Positions 16,189-23,107 of a stretch of DNA of 25,839 nucleotides are shown piece by piece. Each line of letters starts with the position of its first letter. The stretch's first letter is position 1. The position numbers were made by a program, and so were the translations under genes. Location: the IMG/VR virus record IMGVR_UViG_3300020057_000142, positions 1 through 25,839 of that record; one strand, 5' to 3'. This stretch comes from a virus. A model generated the notes under the pieces. It was not told where the DNA came from. It did no database searches and saw only the letters and a program-made list of their open reading frames with translations.

Positions 16189-17475
16189 TCAGGAGCCGGC
16201 GCCCAGCCGCAGGATGCGGAACTGCTGGGGACGCACGCCCTTGAAGGCGAACGCGAGGGCCCGGGACTTCTTGGTGAGCAGCGTGTCGGGGTCCTGGAAC
16301 GCGGCGGTGAGGACCGACGCCAGGCCGAACGGCGAGAAGATCGCGCCCGCGTAAAACGGGTTCATGTTGTCGACGTGGCCGAAGAGCGCCAGGTTGGGGT
16401 CGATCTGCGGGTCGTGCAGATACAGGACGCCGTCGATCGACGTCCCCATCTGCAGGATGTTGCCGCTCATCCGGCGCTGGTCGAACATCTGATCGCTGAC
16501 CTTCAGGCCGAAGGCCATCGGGGTCTTGGCGATCTGCTTGGCCACGTTCGTGCCGACCACCGCCCAGTTGGGCTGGCGGAAGATGTCGTGGGCCATCTCG
16601 ACCTGGATCGCGGTGATCGCGACCTCGAGCAGACGGCGGTCGTAGGCGGCCTGCTCGCTTGGCGCGTAGGTGGAGTAGTTGCCGCCGTCGTCCGGGTCCC
16701 AGTAGACGTCGCCGCGGGTGTTGGTGCCAGCGAAGGTCACGAGGCGATCGACCACCGTGCGGTCAACCTCCCACGCCAGCTCATCGGCGGTAATCATGTC
16801 GCCGATGGTCAGGATGTCCATGGAGTGCTGCGAACGCAGCGCCACGTCGACCTGGTGCGAGAACTGGTGCATCAGGGCGCGCCACTCGACCTCGACCAGA
16901 TCCTTGGTCAGCTCCATGCCCACGGCGCGGATCTGGTCGCCCTCGTTCTCCCACAAGGAGTACTCGGGGTCGTGGGTGTCCAGGTCAGCCAGGCTGCGGC
17001 CGGCGGTGCCGGACGTCGTCGGGCCATCGTCCTTGGCCAGGCGGCGCATGTAGAAGACGTAGCCGGAGGGCTGCGTGAAGGGCTGCAGCGACGTCAGCCG
17101 CGACGCGATGAGGCGCGGGTACACCTCAAGGGAGACGTGGATCATCTGGGTGATGAAGTCCGTCACCTGGGCCTGCAGCGTGGACGACGCCAGCGGGGCC
17201 TCGGCGGCGAACGCCAGACCGGCCGCGGCGGCCATGGGGTTCGAGCGCTGGACCACGGCGTTGGCGACGTACGACGCCTGCTCGTAGGCGGCGATCGCGG
17301 ATCGGAGCATCGCGTGGCCGCGGTACCGGTCCGGGCTCGCGGCGGCGAACCGGCCCTCCATCGCCTTGTCGAACTCGGGGAAGTGGTCCTTGATGATCGG
17401 ACCGAGGGCTCGCCGTGCATCGCAGAGCTTCCCGCGACCCGTCAGCGGCACCGGAACGGCAAAGGGATTGATCAT
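16189..17475 (-). CDS. Major capsid protein, T4 gp23-like
   Basis: The 428-residue protein directly follows the protease-scaffold gene. It carries SLQPFTQPSGYVFYMR at residues 129-144, the counterpart of the gp23 V-P-x-x-P-x-G-hydrophobic motif. Further family-like parts include VGMELTKDLVEVEWRALMHQF and the C-terminal NPFYAGAIFSPF then AFKGVRPQQFRILRLG. It would form the HK97-fold shell. The N-terminal 90 residues are helical and Ala-rich, as in a cleaved delta domain, with an AAE/A candidate cleavage at E92 (inference). The ATG has GAGG about five bases upstream. The stop is TGA followed at once by an in-frame TAG, then a strong terminator. Confidence 0.85.
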   Translation of the reverse strand: MINPFAVPVPLTGRGKLCDARRALGPIIKDHFPEFDKAMEGRFAAASPDRYRGHAMLRSAIAAYEQASYVANAVVQRSNPMAAAAGLAFAAEAPLASSTLQAQVTDFITQMIHVSLEVYPRLIASRLTSLQPFTQPSGYVFYMRRLAKDDGPTTSGTAGRSLADLDTHDPEYSLWENEGDQIRAVGMELTKDLVEVEWRALMHQFSHQVDVALRSQHSMDILTIGDMITADELAWEVDRTVVDRLVTFAGTNTRGDVYWDPDDGGNYSTYAPSEQAAYDRRLLEVAITAIQVEMAHDIFRQPNWAVVGTNVAKQIAKTPMAFGLKVSDQMFDQRRMSGNILQMGTSIDGVLYLHDPQIDPNLALFGHVDNMNPFYAGAIFSPFGLASVLTAAFQDPDTLLTKKSRALAFAFKGVRPQQFRILRLGAGS

Positions 17476-17579
17476 TGGGACCTCGTGTGTCTTGCCCGTC
17501 GCCCGGTCGGGCCGGCTGGGTGCGGTTCAGGGAAGAGCCCTGCGGTGTGCGGCACCGCAAAGCTCCGGGGGTGTCGGGT

Positions 17580-17595
17580 GCCGTCTTTAGACGGC
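17580..17595 (-). other. Hairpin GCCGTC-UAAA-GACGGC over protease stop codon
   Basis: A perfect 6-bp stem with a four-base loop contains the TAA stop of the protease-scaffold gene in its loop (GTC TAA A). It also holds a partial GCGTCTA-like core (CGTCTAAAGA). It starts the 111-base gap before the capsid gene, which contains a second small stem (GCGGTG/CACCGC). No T-run follows, so it is not a clear terminator. Confidence 0.45.
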
Positions 17596-18339
17596 GAAGC
17601 TGTGGCCGCGGAGCGCCATCGCTCCGAGGGCATTTTCGGTGCCGACCTGGTACCCGCCGCCGCCGCTGCCCGCGGCCGGGTTCTGCGGGTTGGCGTCGAG
17701 CAGGCCGTTGAGCAGGTTCTCCGTGGTCATGTGGGGGTTGCCGCCCCCGCCGCCGCCCGTGCCGCGGGCGACGCCCGCCGGCAACCCCAAGCCCGCCGCC
17801 TCCAGGTCCGCCAGCTCGGTCCGAGCGGCCTCGAGCGCCTTGTTGGTGTCCTCGATGCCCAGGCGGGCGACCCGCTTGAGGATGAGGTTCTTGGCCGGGC
17901 TGCCCTGGTACTGGGTCGCGACCGCCTCGAGCGCGGTCCGCACGCGGCCGATCTTGAGGCCGGTCTCGACCTGGTCGCCCAGAGTCTTCTTCTCGGCCTC
18001 CAGCGTGGCGACGCGGGTGGTGAGGGCCTTCACCTCGCCCTCGGCCGTGGCGATCTTGGCCGCGGCATGGGCGTCGGTGATCTGCTCATTGACGATGCCC
18101 AGCGTCTTCTGCGCGGTCTTGAGGCCGCTCAGCGCCTCGGTGGCGATCTTGAGATTGGTTTGGGTCGCGGCCAGCGCCTCCTGGACCGTCTTCAGCTCCG
18201 CGGCATGCTTGGTGGCGGCTGCCTCGTTCGCGGCCTTCACCTTCGCGTCGGCGTCGCCCAGCGCCAGAGCGCGCCCTTCGGCGATCATGAGGTCGTACAG
18301 GGCCGGGTGGGCTGCCTTGAGTTCGGCGGGAGTCTTCAT
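17587..18339 (-). CDS. Nested scaffold protein from internal start
   Basis: Within the protease-scaffold gene an in-frame ATG at 18339 (MKTPAELKAAHPALYDLM) has AGGAG at 18348-18352, eight bases upstream. This is a better ribosome site than that of the full-length gene. It falls exactly at the border between protease and coiled coil and would give a 250-residue scaffold in excess over protease. Lambda Nu3 inside C is the established precedent. A GCGTCTAATCA element lies 84 bases upstream and could drive it separately. Confidence 0.6.
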   Translation of the reverse strand: MKTPAELKAAHPALYDLMIAEGRALALGDADAKVKAANEAAATKHAAELKTVQEALAATQTNLKIATEALSGLKTAQKTLGIVNEQITDAHAAAKIATAEGEVKALTTRVATLEAEKKTLGDQVETGLKIGRVRTALEAVATQYQGSPAKNLILKRVARLGIEDTNKALEAARTELADLEAAGLGLPAGVARGTGGGGGGNPHMTTENLLNGLLDANPQNPAAGSGGGGYQVGTENALGAMALRGHSFAV

Positions 18340-18990
18340 TTCGTCCGCTCCTGGAGTTGCTTGCTCCGTCACTGTCGCGCCGTCCGCACCGGCGAATCCG
18401 GGCTCACTGACGATGTCGTACGTGATTAGACGCATCGCCTCAGCAACGTCGACAAAAGTGTTGTCAGGGATCTTGTACTCGAGCCGCTCTTGCTGCGTGG
18501 GATCACGCCAGCGCACGGCAGCGCGATGGCTGATTCCTGGGTTGCCTTCCACGGCGAGAATCGCCATGATCTTGCGGCCTTTTTCGTTGTCCATGACGTC
18601 GACGGTCACACGCGCGAGCGTCTCGCCGACCATCTCCACCGAGTCAACCTTGATCGCGGCATCGTCGAGCGTGACGAGCAGCGCGTTGTGGTCCCACGGC
18701 GCGGGATGGTCGAGGCCGCCGAAGACCTGGTTCTTCTCGCAGCGCCCGTTGAGCCCCGCGATGGCCATGGCCACAACGGCCTGCGGGTAGATGCGGCGAT
18801 TGACGTTCAGGACGTCGGCCGTCTCGAACTCGTAGATGAGTCGGCCGAGCCGACCCTTCGTGCCCTTGTCGCCCATCTTCTCCAGCGCGACAAACTTCGC
18901 GCGCACGTCGAAGTGCTCCGACGCGGTTACTTCGGTGCCGCGCGGCGTGGGCTTGGTCGGGGTTGTCACGCGCTTGAGAAGGCCTGGCAT
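17587..18990 (-). CDS. Prohead protease (T4 gp21-like) fused to scaffold
   Basis: This 467-residue protein has an N-terminal serine protease domain of the herpesvirus-like prohead type. FGGLDHP supplies the His (residue 95) and NPGISHRA the Ser (154), matching the GELxHP and GIS motifs of gp21. From about residue 218 it turns into a long Ala/Lys/Glu coiled coil (residues about 218-385), then a Gly-rich linker (GTGGGGGGNP) and a short C-terminal region, as expected for a scaffold. An in-frame ATG at 19014 exists, but it abuts a terminator hairpin and has no Shine-Dalgarno. I prefer 18990 because the GCGTCTACTCA element ends three bases upstream, as at 14302. The fusion recalls lambda C/Nu3. 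Confidence 0.78.
   Translation of the reverse strand: MPGLLKRVTTPTKPTPRGTEVTASEHFDVRAKFVALEKMGDKGTKGRLGRLIYEFETADVLNVNRRIYPQAVVAMAIAGLNGRCEKNQVFGGLDHPAPWDHNALLVTLDDAAIKVDSVEMVGETLARVTVDVMDNEKGRKIMAILAVEGNPGISHRAAVRWRDPTQQERLEYKIPDNTFVDVAEAMRLITYDIVSEPGFAGADGATVTEQATPGADEMKTPAELKAAHPALYDLMIAEGRALALGDADAKVKAANEAAATKHAAELKTVQEALAATQTNLKIATEALSGLKTAQKTLGIVNEQITDAHAAAKIATAEGEVKALTTRVATLEAEKKTLGDQVETGLKIGRVRTALEAVATQYQGSPAKNLILKRVARLGIEDTNKALEAARTELADLEAAGLGLPAGVARGTGGGGGGNPHMTTENLLNGLLDANPQNPAAGSGGGGYQVGTENALGAMALRGHSFAV
18423..18433 (-). promoter_or_regulatory. GCGTCTA element, consensus copy inside protease gene
   Basis: The exact 11-mer GCGTCTAATCA occurs within the protease coding region (encoding M-R-L-I-T), followed by C as in the copy at 23464. 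It lies 84 bases before the internal scaffold ATG. The CTA codon it contains is out of keeping with the GC-ending codons around it. Confidence 0.45.
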
Positions 18991-18993
18991 ATC

Positions 18994-19004
18994 TGAGTAG
19001 ACGC
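18994..19004 (-). promoter_or_regulatory. GCGTCTA element before protease start (GCGTCTACTCA)
   Basis: One mismatch to the consensus. It ends three bases before the ATG at 18990, the same distance as the copy at 14306-14316, and lies just downstream of the hairpin at 19019-19038. This is what a new transcription start after a terminator would look like, but no -35 is recognisable. Confidence 0.48.
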
Positions 19005-19018
19005 ACGGGCGCATGAAG

Positions 19019-19038
19019 AAGGCCCCTTTCGGGGCCTT
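19019..19038 (-). terminator. Hairpin terminator after membrane-protein cassette
   Basis: A perfect 8-bp stem AAGGCCCC/GGGGCCTT closes on a GAAA tetraloop, followed on the minus strand by CTTC. The T tail is weak, but the stem plus GNRA loop is stable. It separates the membrane gene (ending at 19117) from the protease gene. Confidence 0.65.
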
Positions 19039-19116
19039 GCTGAGCGGCCGTCGTCGTGTCCCGCCCTCTCCGCCGGGGACCGCCGCGCTCCCGCGGTGCC
19101 AAATGGTAGATTTCGT

Positions 19117-19899
19117 TCAGGCCAGTCCGTCTTTGGCCCGCACCGCTTCGATCACCACCGCCTCTTGGGGCTCCACGTGGGAACTCAGGAAGCCCTTGAG
19201 CTTCTCCCACGCCTCGGGCGCCACGGACGTCACCGACTGGTCCTTGGCCGCCAGCTTGAAGTCCGCGATGCCGGCGGCGACGCTGCGCAGGGTCTGCGAG
19301 TGCAGCTCGCCCTCCGCGGCCTTGGTCTCCGCCTTGCGCCCCTTGAACTCGCGGTACAGGTACGCCCCCACGAGCAGCGCGCCCGCGCCGGCGACGATGA
19401 ACAGCATGATCCCGGGGAACAGGGCCGCGGCCACCAGCGACGCGCTGAGCAGGGCGATGGTCATGGTCGCCCGCATCGGGATCGCCACCGGGAACGTCGG
19501 CGGGCGGACCATCGTCGAGAGCCCCGCCACCAGAAGGCCCGCGAGCCCGAGCCACAGGAGCGGGTTTCCCCACAGGTTCACCGAGCGGGCAGACACCGAC
19601 GAGCTGGTGTCGGACCCGCGGGCATCGCGCCCGCCGCCCAGCGAGGCCGTGGGCGCTGTCGCGTCGTGGTCCTGCACGATCTGGTCGCCGGATGCACGCA
19701 GCGCGGCGCCGGTGCCCGTCGCCTCCTCGTCGATCGTGATCGAGCCACCATCGCGGATCTGCTCGAGGGTGATCGACGACCCCGGCGGCAACTGGAGCAG
19801 GCTTGTGATCTGCTCCTGCTGTGCCGGGGTCAGGGAGGGTTGGGGCTGGGCGAGTCCGATGCTGGAGGCGAGGAGGAAGAAGACGGTGGCGCTGCGCAT
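19117..19899 (-). CDS. Membrane protein with signal peptide and three TM helices
   Basis: This 260-residue protein begins with a signal-like segment (residues 1-17, FFLLASSIGLAQ). A polar Gln/Asp/Ser-rich stretch to about residue 110 follows. Three hydrophobic helices lie near 111-131, 144-161 and 163-182, and then a basic YREFKGRK turn and a soluble helical tail ending IEAVRAKDGLA. AAGGAG lies seven bases before the ATG at 19899. It overlaps the preceding lipoprotein gene by 70 bases. It could be a holin, a superinfection-exclusion factor or a lysis accessory; nothing in the sequence decides this. It is the last gene before a hairpin terminator. Confidence 0.72.
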   Translation of the reverse strand: MRSATVFFLLASSIGLAQPQPSLTPAQQEQITSLLQLPPGSSITLEQIRDGGSITIDEEATGTGAALRASGDQIVQDHDATAPTASLGGGRDARGSDTSSSVSARSVNLWGNPLLWLGLAGLLVAGLSTMVRPPTFPVAIPMRATMTIALLSASLVAAALFPGIMLFIVAGAGALLVGAYLYREFKGRKAETKAAEGELHSQTLRSVAAGIADFKLAAKDQSVTSVAPEAWEKLKGFLSSHVEPQEAVVIEAVRAKDGLA

Positions 19900-20126
19900 G
19901 GGAGTGCTCCTTGAATCCTGAGCCGGTACGAGTACGTCTCCGGCTGTGCCGGCGCTGCCGGAAGTGCTGGGGCGGTCGTGGCCGTGATCCTCGTGATGTC
20001 GAGGGGACGAACCTCGGTCGTCGTCGAGCGCACTCTCGACTCCGAAGGATCCACTACGGTTTTGGACGCTCCCGAGCAGCCCGCGAGGGCCGCGAACACG
20101 ACCGCGAGCAGCATCAGAGTCTTCAT
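19830..20126 (-). CDS. Small lipoprotein A
   Basis: A 98-residue protein with MKTLMLLAVVFAALAGC: a basic start, hydrophobic core and ALAGC lipobox, so Cys17 should be lipidated after signal peptidase II cleavage. Ser follows the Cys, which in enterobacteria allows sorting to the outer membrane. The mature part is Thr/Pro/Ala-rich, ending in a low-complexity Ser/Pro stretch that overlaps the next gene. GGAG, overlapping the upstream stop, lies eight bases before the ATG. It could be a spanin-like or exclusion lipoprotein; the family is unknown. Confidence 0.65.
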   Translation of the reverse strand: MKTLMLLAVVFAALAGCSGASKTVVDPSESRVRSTTTEVRPLDITRITATTAPALPAAPAQPETYSYRLRIQGALPCAAPPSSSSSPPASDSPSPNPP

Positions 20127-20129
20127 TGT

Positions 20130-20333
20130 TCAGTCTCCGTAATGGTGGTGGTCGTACCTGTGGTCGTACCTCCTGTTCTCGGGAAGGTACCTGAACTGGC
20201 GGTACGGGTTGTCGTTATACCCAGACGGCTGGCCATCCGCACGCCTGGTCTTGTCGGTCGCGCATCCGGCGAGGAGCGCGGCGCACACCACGAACAACAG
20301 GAACCCGCGCCCACGCGCCATCGACTTGGCCAT
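20130..20333 (-). CDS. Small lipoprotein B, His/Tyr-rich
   Basis: A 67-residue protein with an arginine-containing signal (MAKSMARGRGFLLFVVCAALLAGC) and a clear LLAGC lipobox at Cys24. The mature chain of 44 residues is polar and ends in a cluster of His, Tyr, Arg and Asp (RYDHRYDHHHYGD), which might bind metal or polyanions. The ATG is preceded by AGGAG that overlaps the stop of the minor head gene, so expression is coupled to head genes. Size and lipobox recall Rz1-type outer spanins, but no inner spanin partner is visible. Confidence 0.65.
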   Translation of the reverse strand: MAKSMARGRGFLLFVVCAALLAGCATDKTRRADGQPSGYNDNPYRQFRYLPENRRYDHRYDHHHYGD

Positions 20334-20335
20334 TG

Positions 20336-21433
20336 CTATCTCCTGAACACCAGGGCACGACCCTGGGGGCCCGTGCGGTACATCCGCTTCGGGTCATCGT
20401 CCAAGATGATAACACCGTCCGGCCCAGTTGCAGTCACCAATCCGCTGTCCCCGCGGTCATTTACAACCACGCCCACCGCTACGCCCAGCAGCGTGGTGTC
20501 GATAACCTCGACCAGATGCAACCCCATGGTCTCGGCCGCGCGGACCTGGGCGAGGATCTCGCCTTGGGTGGGCGTGAGCCGGACCCGCTGCCCGAGCCCA
20601 CGTGCCAGGGCCTCGATCTCCCGCCAGACATCGGCTGGGTCGCCGAAGCCCGCCCCCAGCGCCGCGCGGCGCAGGCTCCACGCATAAATCTCGGCGAGCT
20701 GCTGGTAGGACTGGGCTTGGGCCTGGTTCACAGGCGAGGCTGGATCCACGTCGAACGCCCCCAGCGCGAAGACCTCGACGCCGATCAGGTTCCGCGGCGT
20801 AGCCGTGACGCGCCCCCTCGCCACCAGGTAGCACTTGCAGTTCGCCAAACACGAACTCGTGCCATCTCGGGGCACGGCCGGCAGCTCGTTCCCGCCAGCG
20901 CCGGGCATGGTGTACGGGCTGCCCCGGGCAAACTCGATGCAGGTGGAGCAGCTCTCGGCGACAGTCCGCACCCACTCGATCTGAGACCCGGTCGGGAGCA
21001 TCGACACCATGCCGCGCCAGAGCGCGTCGTCCACCATGCCGGCGTACAGGGCGGCCCGGCCAGCGCCCTGGGCCTCGCCGATCCACCCGCCGAGGTAGTC
21101 CATGTGCTTCTTGACCAGGGCCGCCTGGGTGGCCCTCTGGGACGCCGTGAGCGCCCACTGGCTGTTACGGGGGACGCCGGCGATGATGAAGCCCTGCTGC
21201 ATCGCGGCCGTGATCGCCGCGCTGAAGGTGCTCCGGGCAGTCTCGAGCGCCAGCCGGGCGCTGAACTTGCCCGTCGCGACGCCCTTCACCAGGTTCTCGA
21301 CGGCGGAGGAGACCGCGAACTTGGTGCGGTCCATCAGCGTGGCGCCCCGCCGCTTCTCGAGCGCGGTGGGCATCTCCCGCTCGATGGCGTCGATGCGGGC
21401 CCGGTCTTCGGCCGTCTGCGTCAGAGGAGTCAC
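20336..21433 (-). CDS. MuF-like minor head / morphogenesis protein
   Basis: This 365-residue protein starts at GTG 21433, which overlaps the portal stop as GTGA. Its N-terminal two thirds are helical. It then has ESCSTCIEFARG (Cys 162 and 165) and GTSSCLANCKCYL (Cys 195, 199 and 201), resembling the C-x-x-C and CRC clusters of Mu F/SPP1 gp7-type minor head proteins. These sit inside the capsid next to the portal. The C-terminal 100 residues contain a beta-rich part (LGVAVGVVVNDRGDSGLVTATG) and are not typical of the family. The frame also happens to stay open upstream across the portal gene, but that part is not coding. Confidence 0.75.
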   Translation of the reverse strand: MTPLTQTAEDRARIDAIEREMPTALEKRRGATLMDRTKFAVSSAVENLVKGVATGKFSARLALETARSTFSAAITAAMQQGFIIAGVPRNSQWALTASQRATQAALVKKHMDYLGGWIGEAQGAGRAALYAGMVDDALWRGMVSMLPTGSQIEWVRTVAESCSTCIEFARGSPYTMPGAGGNELPAVPRDGTSSCLANCKCYLVARGRVTATPRNLIGVEVFALGAFDVDPASPVNQAQAQSYQQLAEIYAWSLRRAALGAGFGDPADVWREIEALARGLGQRVRLTPTQGEILAQVRAAETMGLHLVEVIDTTLLGVAVGVVVNDRGDSGLVTATGPDGVIILDDDPKRMYRTGPQGRALVFRR

Positions 21434-23106
21434 CTGCCCACCTCGAACATGCCGGACCGGAGCATGTCCAGGGTCTCCAGCGAGCTGGACAGGGCGAGCT
21501 GGATCTCCGGCGACTTCTGCCCGAGCAGGGCCAAGATGTTCTCCCGGACCAGCGGCCCGATCTCGCTGTGGAGCTGGGCGAGCACCGACTCGACAGCGCG
21601 CCGGCCGACACCCTTGGGCTTCTCGCCGCCCTCGATCTGCATGTCGTCGAACAGGTCGGCGAGTTCGCCCTCGTCGAGCCCTTCCAGCTCGTCGCTCATG
21701 TTCAGGAACGTCGAGAGGACCCACCGCGGGTGCTTCTCCAGCTTCATGCCAGCCTGGCGGAGGGTGAGGATGACACCGGCCTGGAGCGCCCGGATCTGGG
21801 CCTGCAGGAGGTCGTCGCGGGCCCCGATCTGGGGCGAGATGATCTCCACCGGGTACTTCAGCGGGTCGTACCCGCCGGCCAGCATGTCCACCCAGACCAT
21901 GTGCTGATAGCCGGCCGCGCCGTACATCTGGATGTGCCGCGCGGTGCGGGCGAAGTTGATGTCGATCTGGGACAGGTTGCTCCGGCCGCCCTGGCTCCGC
22001 TCGTGGCCCAGGTACTCCGGGGGCACGCCCAGCGCGCCGAAGTAGACGCGGAACAGCAGCTCCACGTCCTGCACGCGGGCGAGGTTGGTGTCGCCGTCGA
22101 TCGTGTCGAGGTCGTAAGCGAGCCCCTCGCCGGAGGCGATGAAGAAGTCCTCGTCCGGGGTGGGCGGCTTCTTGTACGAGTCCTGGGCGGATCCGATGCC
22201 GGTGGTGGAGCGCGTGACCGACTGCTTCCACATCGCCAGCCGCTTCATGATCTGCTTGGGGTCGCCCTTGAGGTCCGAGACGTCCACCTTCCAGCGGTAG
22301 CGCATCGCCGCGCGGGTGAGGCGGGCCAGCACCATCGAGTCGAGCACGCCGTGGACCTTGAGCCCGATCGCCCCGAATGGCTTGAGGATGCTGCGGCCGT
22401 ACAGGAGCGTCTCGGTGGCCGAGACACCGCCGTTGGACCACAGGGCGAAGTGGGGCATCCGCCAGATCGGGAAGGTCTTGGCCTTGGCGTCGAGCTGGAG
22501 GCGGACGCCGTTGCTGGGCGGGCTCGTCTGGGTGATCTGCTGGGCCCAGTACGCCTCGGGGGTCCAGCGGCCGGTGGAGTCGAAGTTGCGGAAGATCGTC
22601 GCCGGCGGGATGGGGCGGAGGTGCGCCACGCCCAGCCGATTGTCCGCCATCATGGCCAGCACGTTCTCCGGCATGAAGGACCCGTACTTGCACATCGCCC
22701 GCACCGTCTGGAACGACGACTCACGGATGATGGTCTCGAGCCGGCGGAACCTGGCCTTCAGTTCCTCGGGGTACTCGTCGGGCGGGTTGACCATCCGCAC
22801 GGCGTAGGTCCGCGTCCCGCCGCCCGAGAGGTCGCCCGTGACGGCCATGGTGGCGAAGGCGTCCAGTGCCCGCGGCACGTCGGAGATGTTGGTCTCCAGG
22901 AAGTCGTAGTACTGCATCTCGCGCACCCGGTCCATCGGGACCTGCACGGTGTTGAACCATGGGGTGAGCTTGGGGTCGCCCGCCGTGGACACGCCGCCGG
23001 CTGGGCCGCCCACCAGCGGCGACGGCTCGGGCGTCGAGTACCGCCCGGAGAGCAGATCGCCCAGGCTTCCGACCGCGGACTTCGTGATGGAGACGATTCG
23101 GCTCAT
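21430..23106 (-). CDS. Portal protein, T4 gp20-like
   Basis: The 558-residue product lies right after the large terminase gene (ATG two bases after its TGA). Family-like parts are VQVPMDRVREMQYYDFLE, a RALDAFATMAVTGDLSGGG segment, DEDFFIASGEGLAYDLDTI, and the block RVYFGALGVPPEYLGHE then a Q-x-D-x-x-FA segment. The last corresponds to the stem/wing region of gp20-type portals. It would form the dodecameric DNA channel at one capsid vertex. The C-terminus (DMQIEGGEKPKGVGRRAVESVL onward) is helical, like the barrel of long portals. Confidence 0.82.
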   Translation of the reverse strand: MSRIVSITKSAVGSLGDLLSGRYSTPEPSPLVGGPAGGVSTAGDPKLTPWFNTVQVPMDRVREMQYYDFLETNISDVPRALDAFATMAVTGDLSGGGTRTYAVRMVNPPDEYPEELKARFRRLETIIRESSFQTVRAMCKYGSFMPENVLAMMADNRLGVAHLRPIPPATIFRNFDSTGRWTPEAYWAQQITQTSPPSNGVRLQLDAKAKTFPIWRMPHFALWSNGGVSATETLLYGRSILKPFGAIGLKVHGVLDSMVLARLTRAAMRYRWKVDVSDLKGDPKQIMKRLAMWKQSVTRSTTGIGSAQDSYKKPPTPDEDFFIASGEGLAYDLDTIDGDTNLARVQDVELLFRVYFGALGVPPEYLGHERSQGGRSNLSQIDINFARTARHIQMYGAAGYQHMVWVDMLAGGYDPLKYPVEIISPQIGARDDLLQAQIRALQAGVILTLRQAGMKLEKHPRWVLSTFLNMSDELEGLDEGELADLFDDMQIEGGEKPKGVGRRAVESVLAQLHSEIGPLVRENILALLGQKSPEIQLALSSSLETLDMLRSGMFEVGR

Positions 23107-23107
23107 T

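Noticed and set aside
18991-19014. Alternative protease start at 19014 (MRPCVYSD)
   Set aside because: It abuts the terminator hairpin, has no Shine-Dalgarno, and would make the GCGTCTACTCA element coding; the 18990 start has the same element spacing as another gene.
21434-22693. Upstream part of the open frame that continues into the minor head gene (would give 785 residues)
   Set aside because: It overlaps the portal gene in another frame and is Arg/Pro/His-rich with no domain. The real start is the GTG coupled to the portal stop at 21433.
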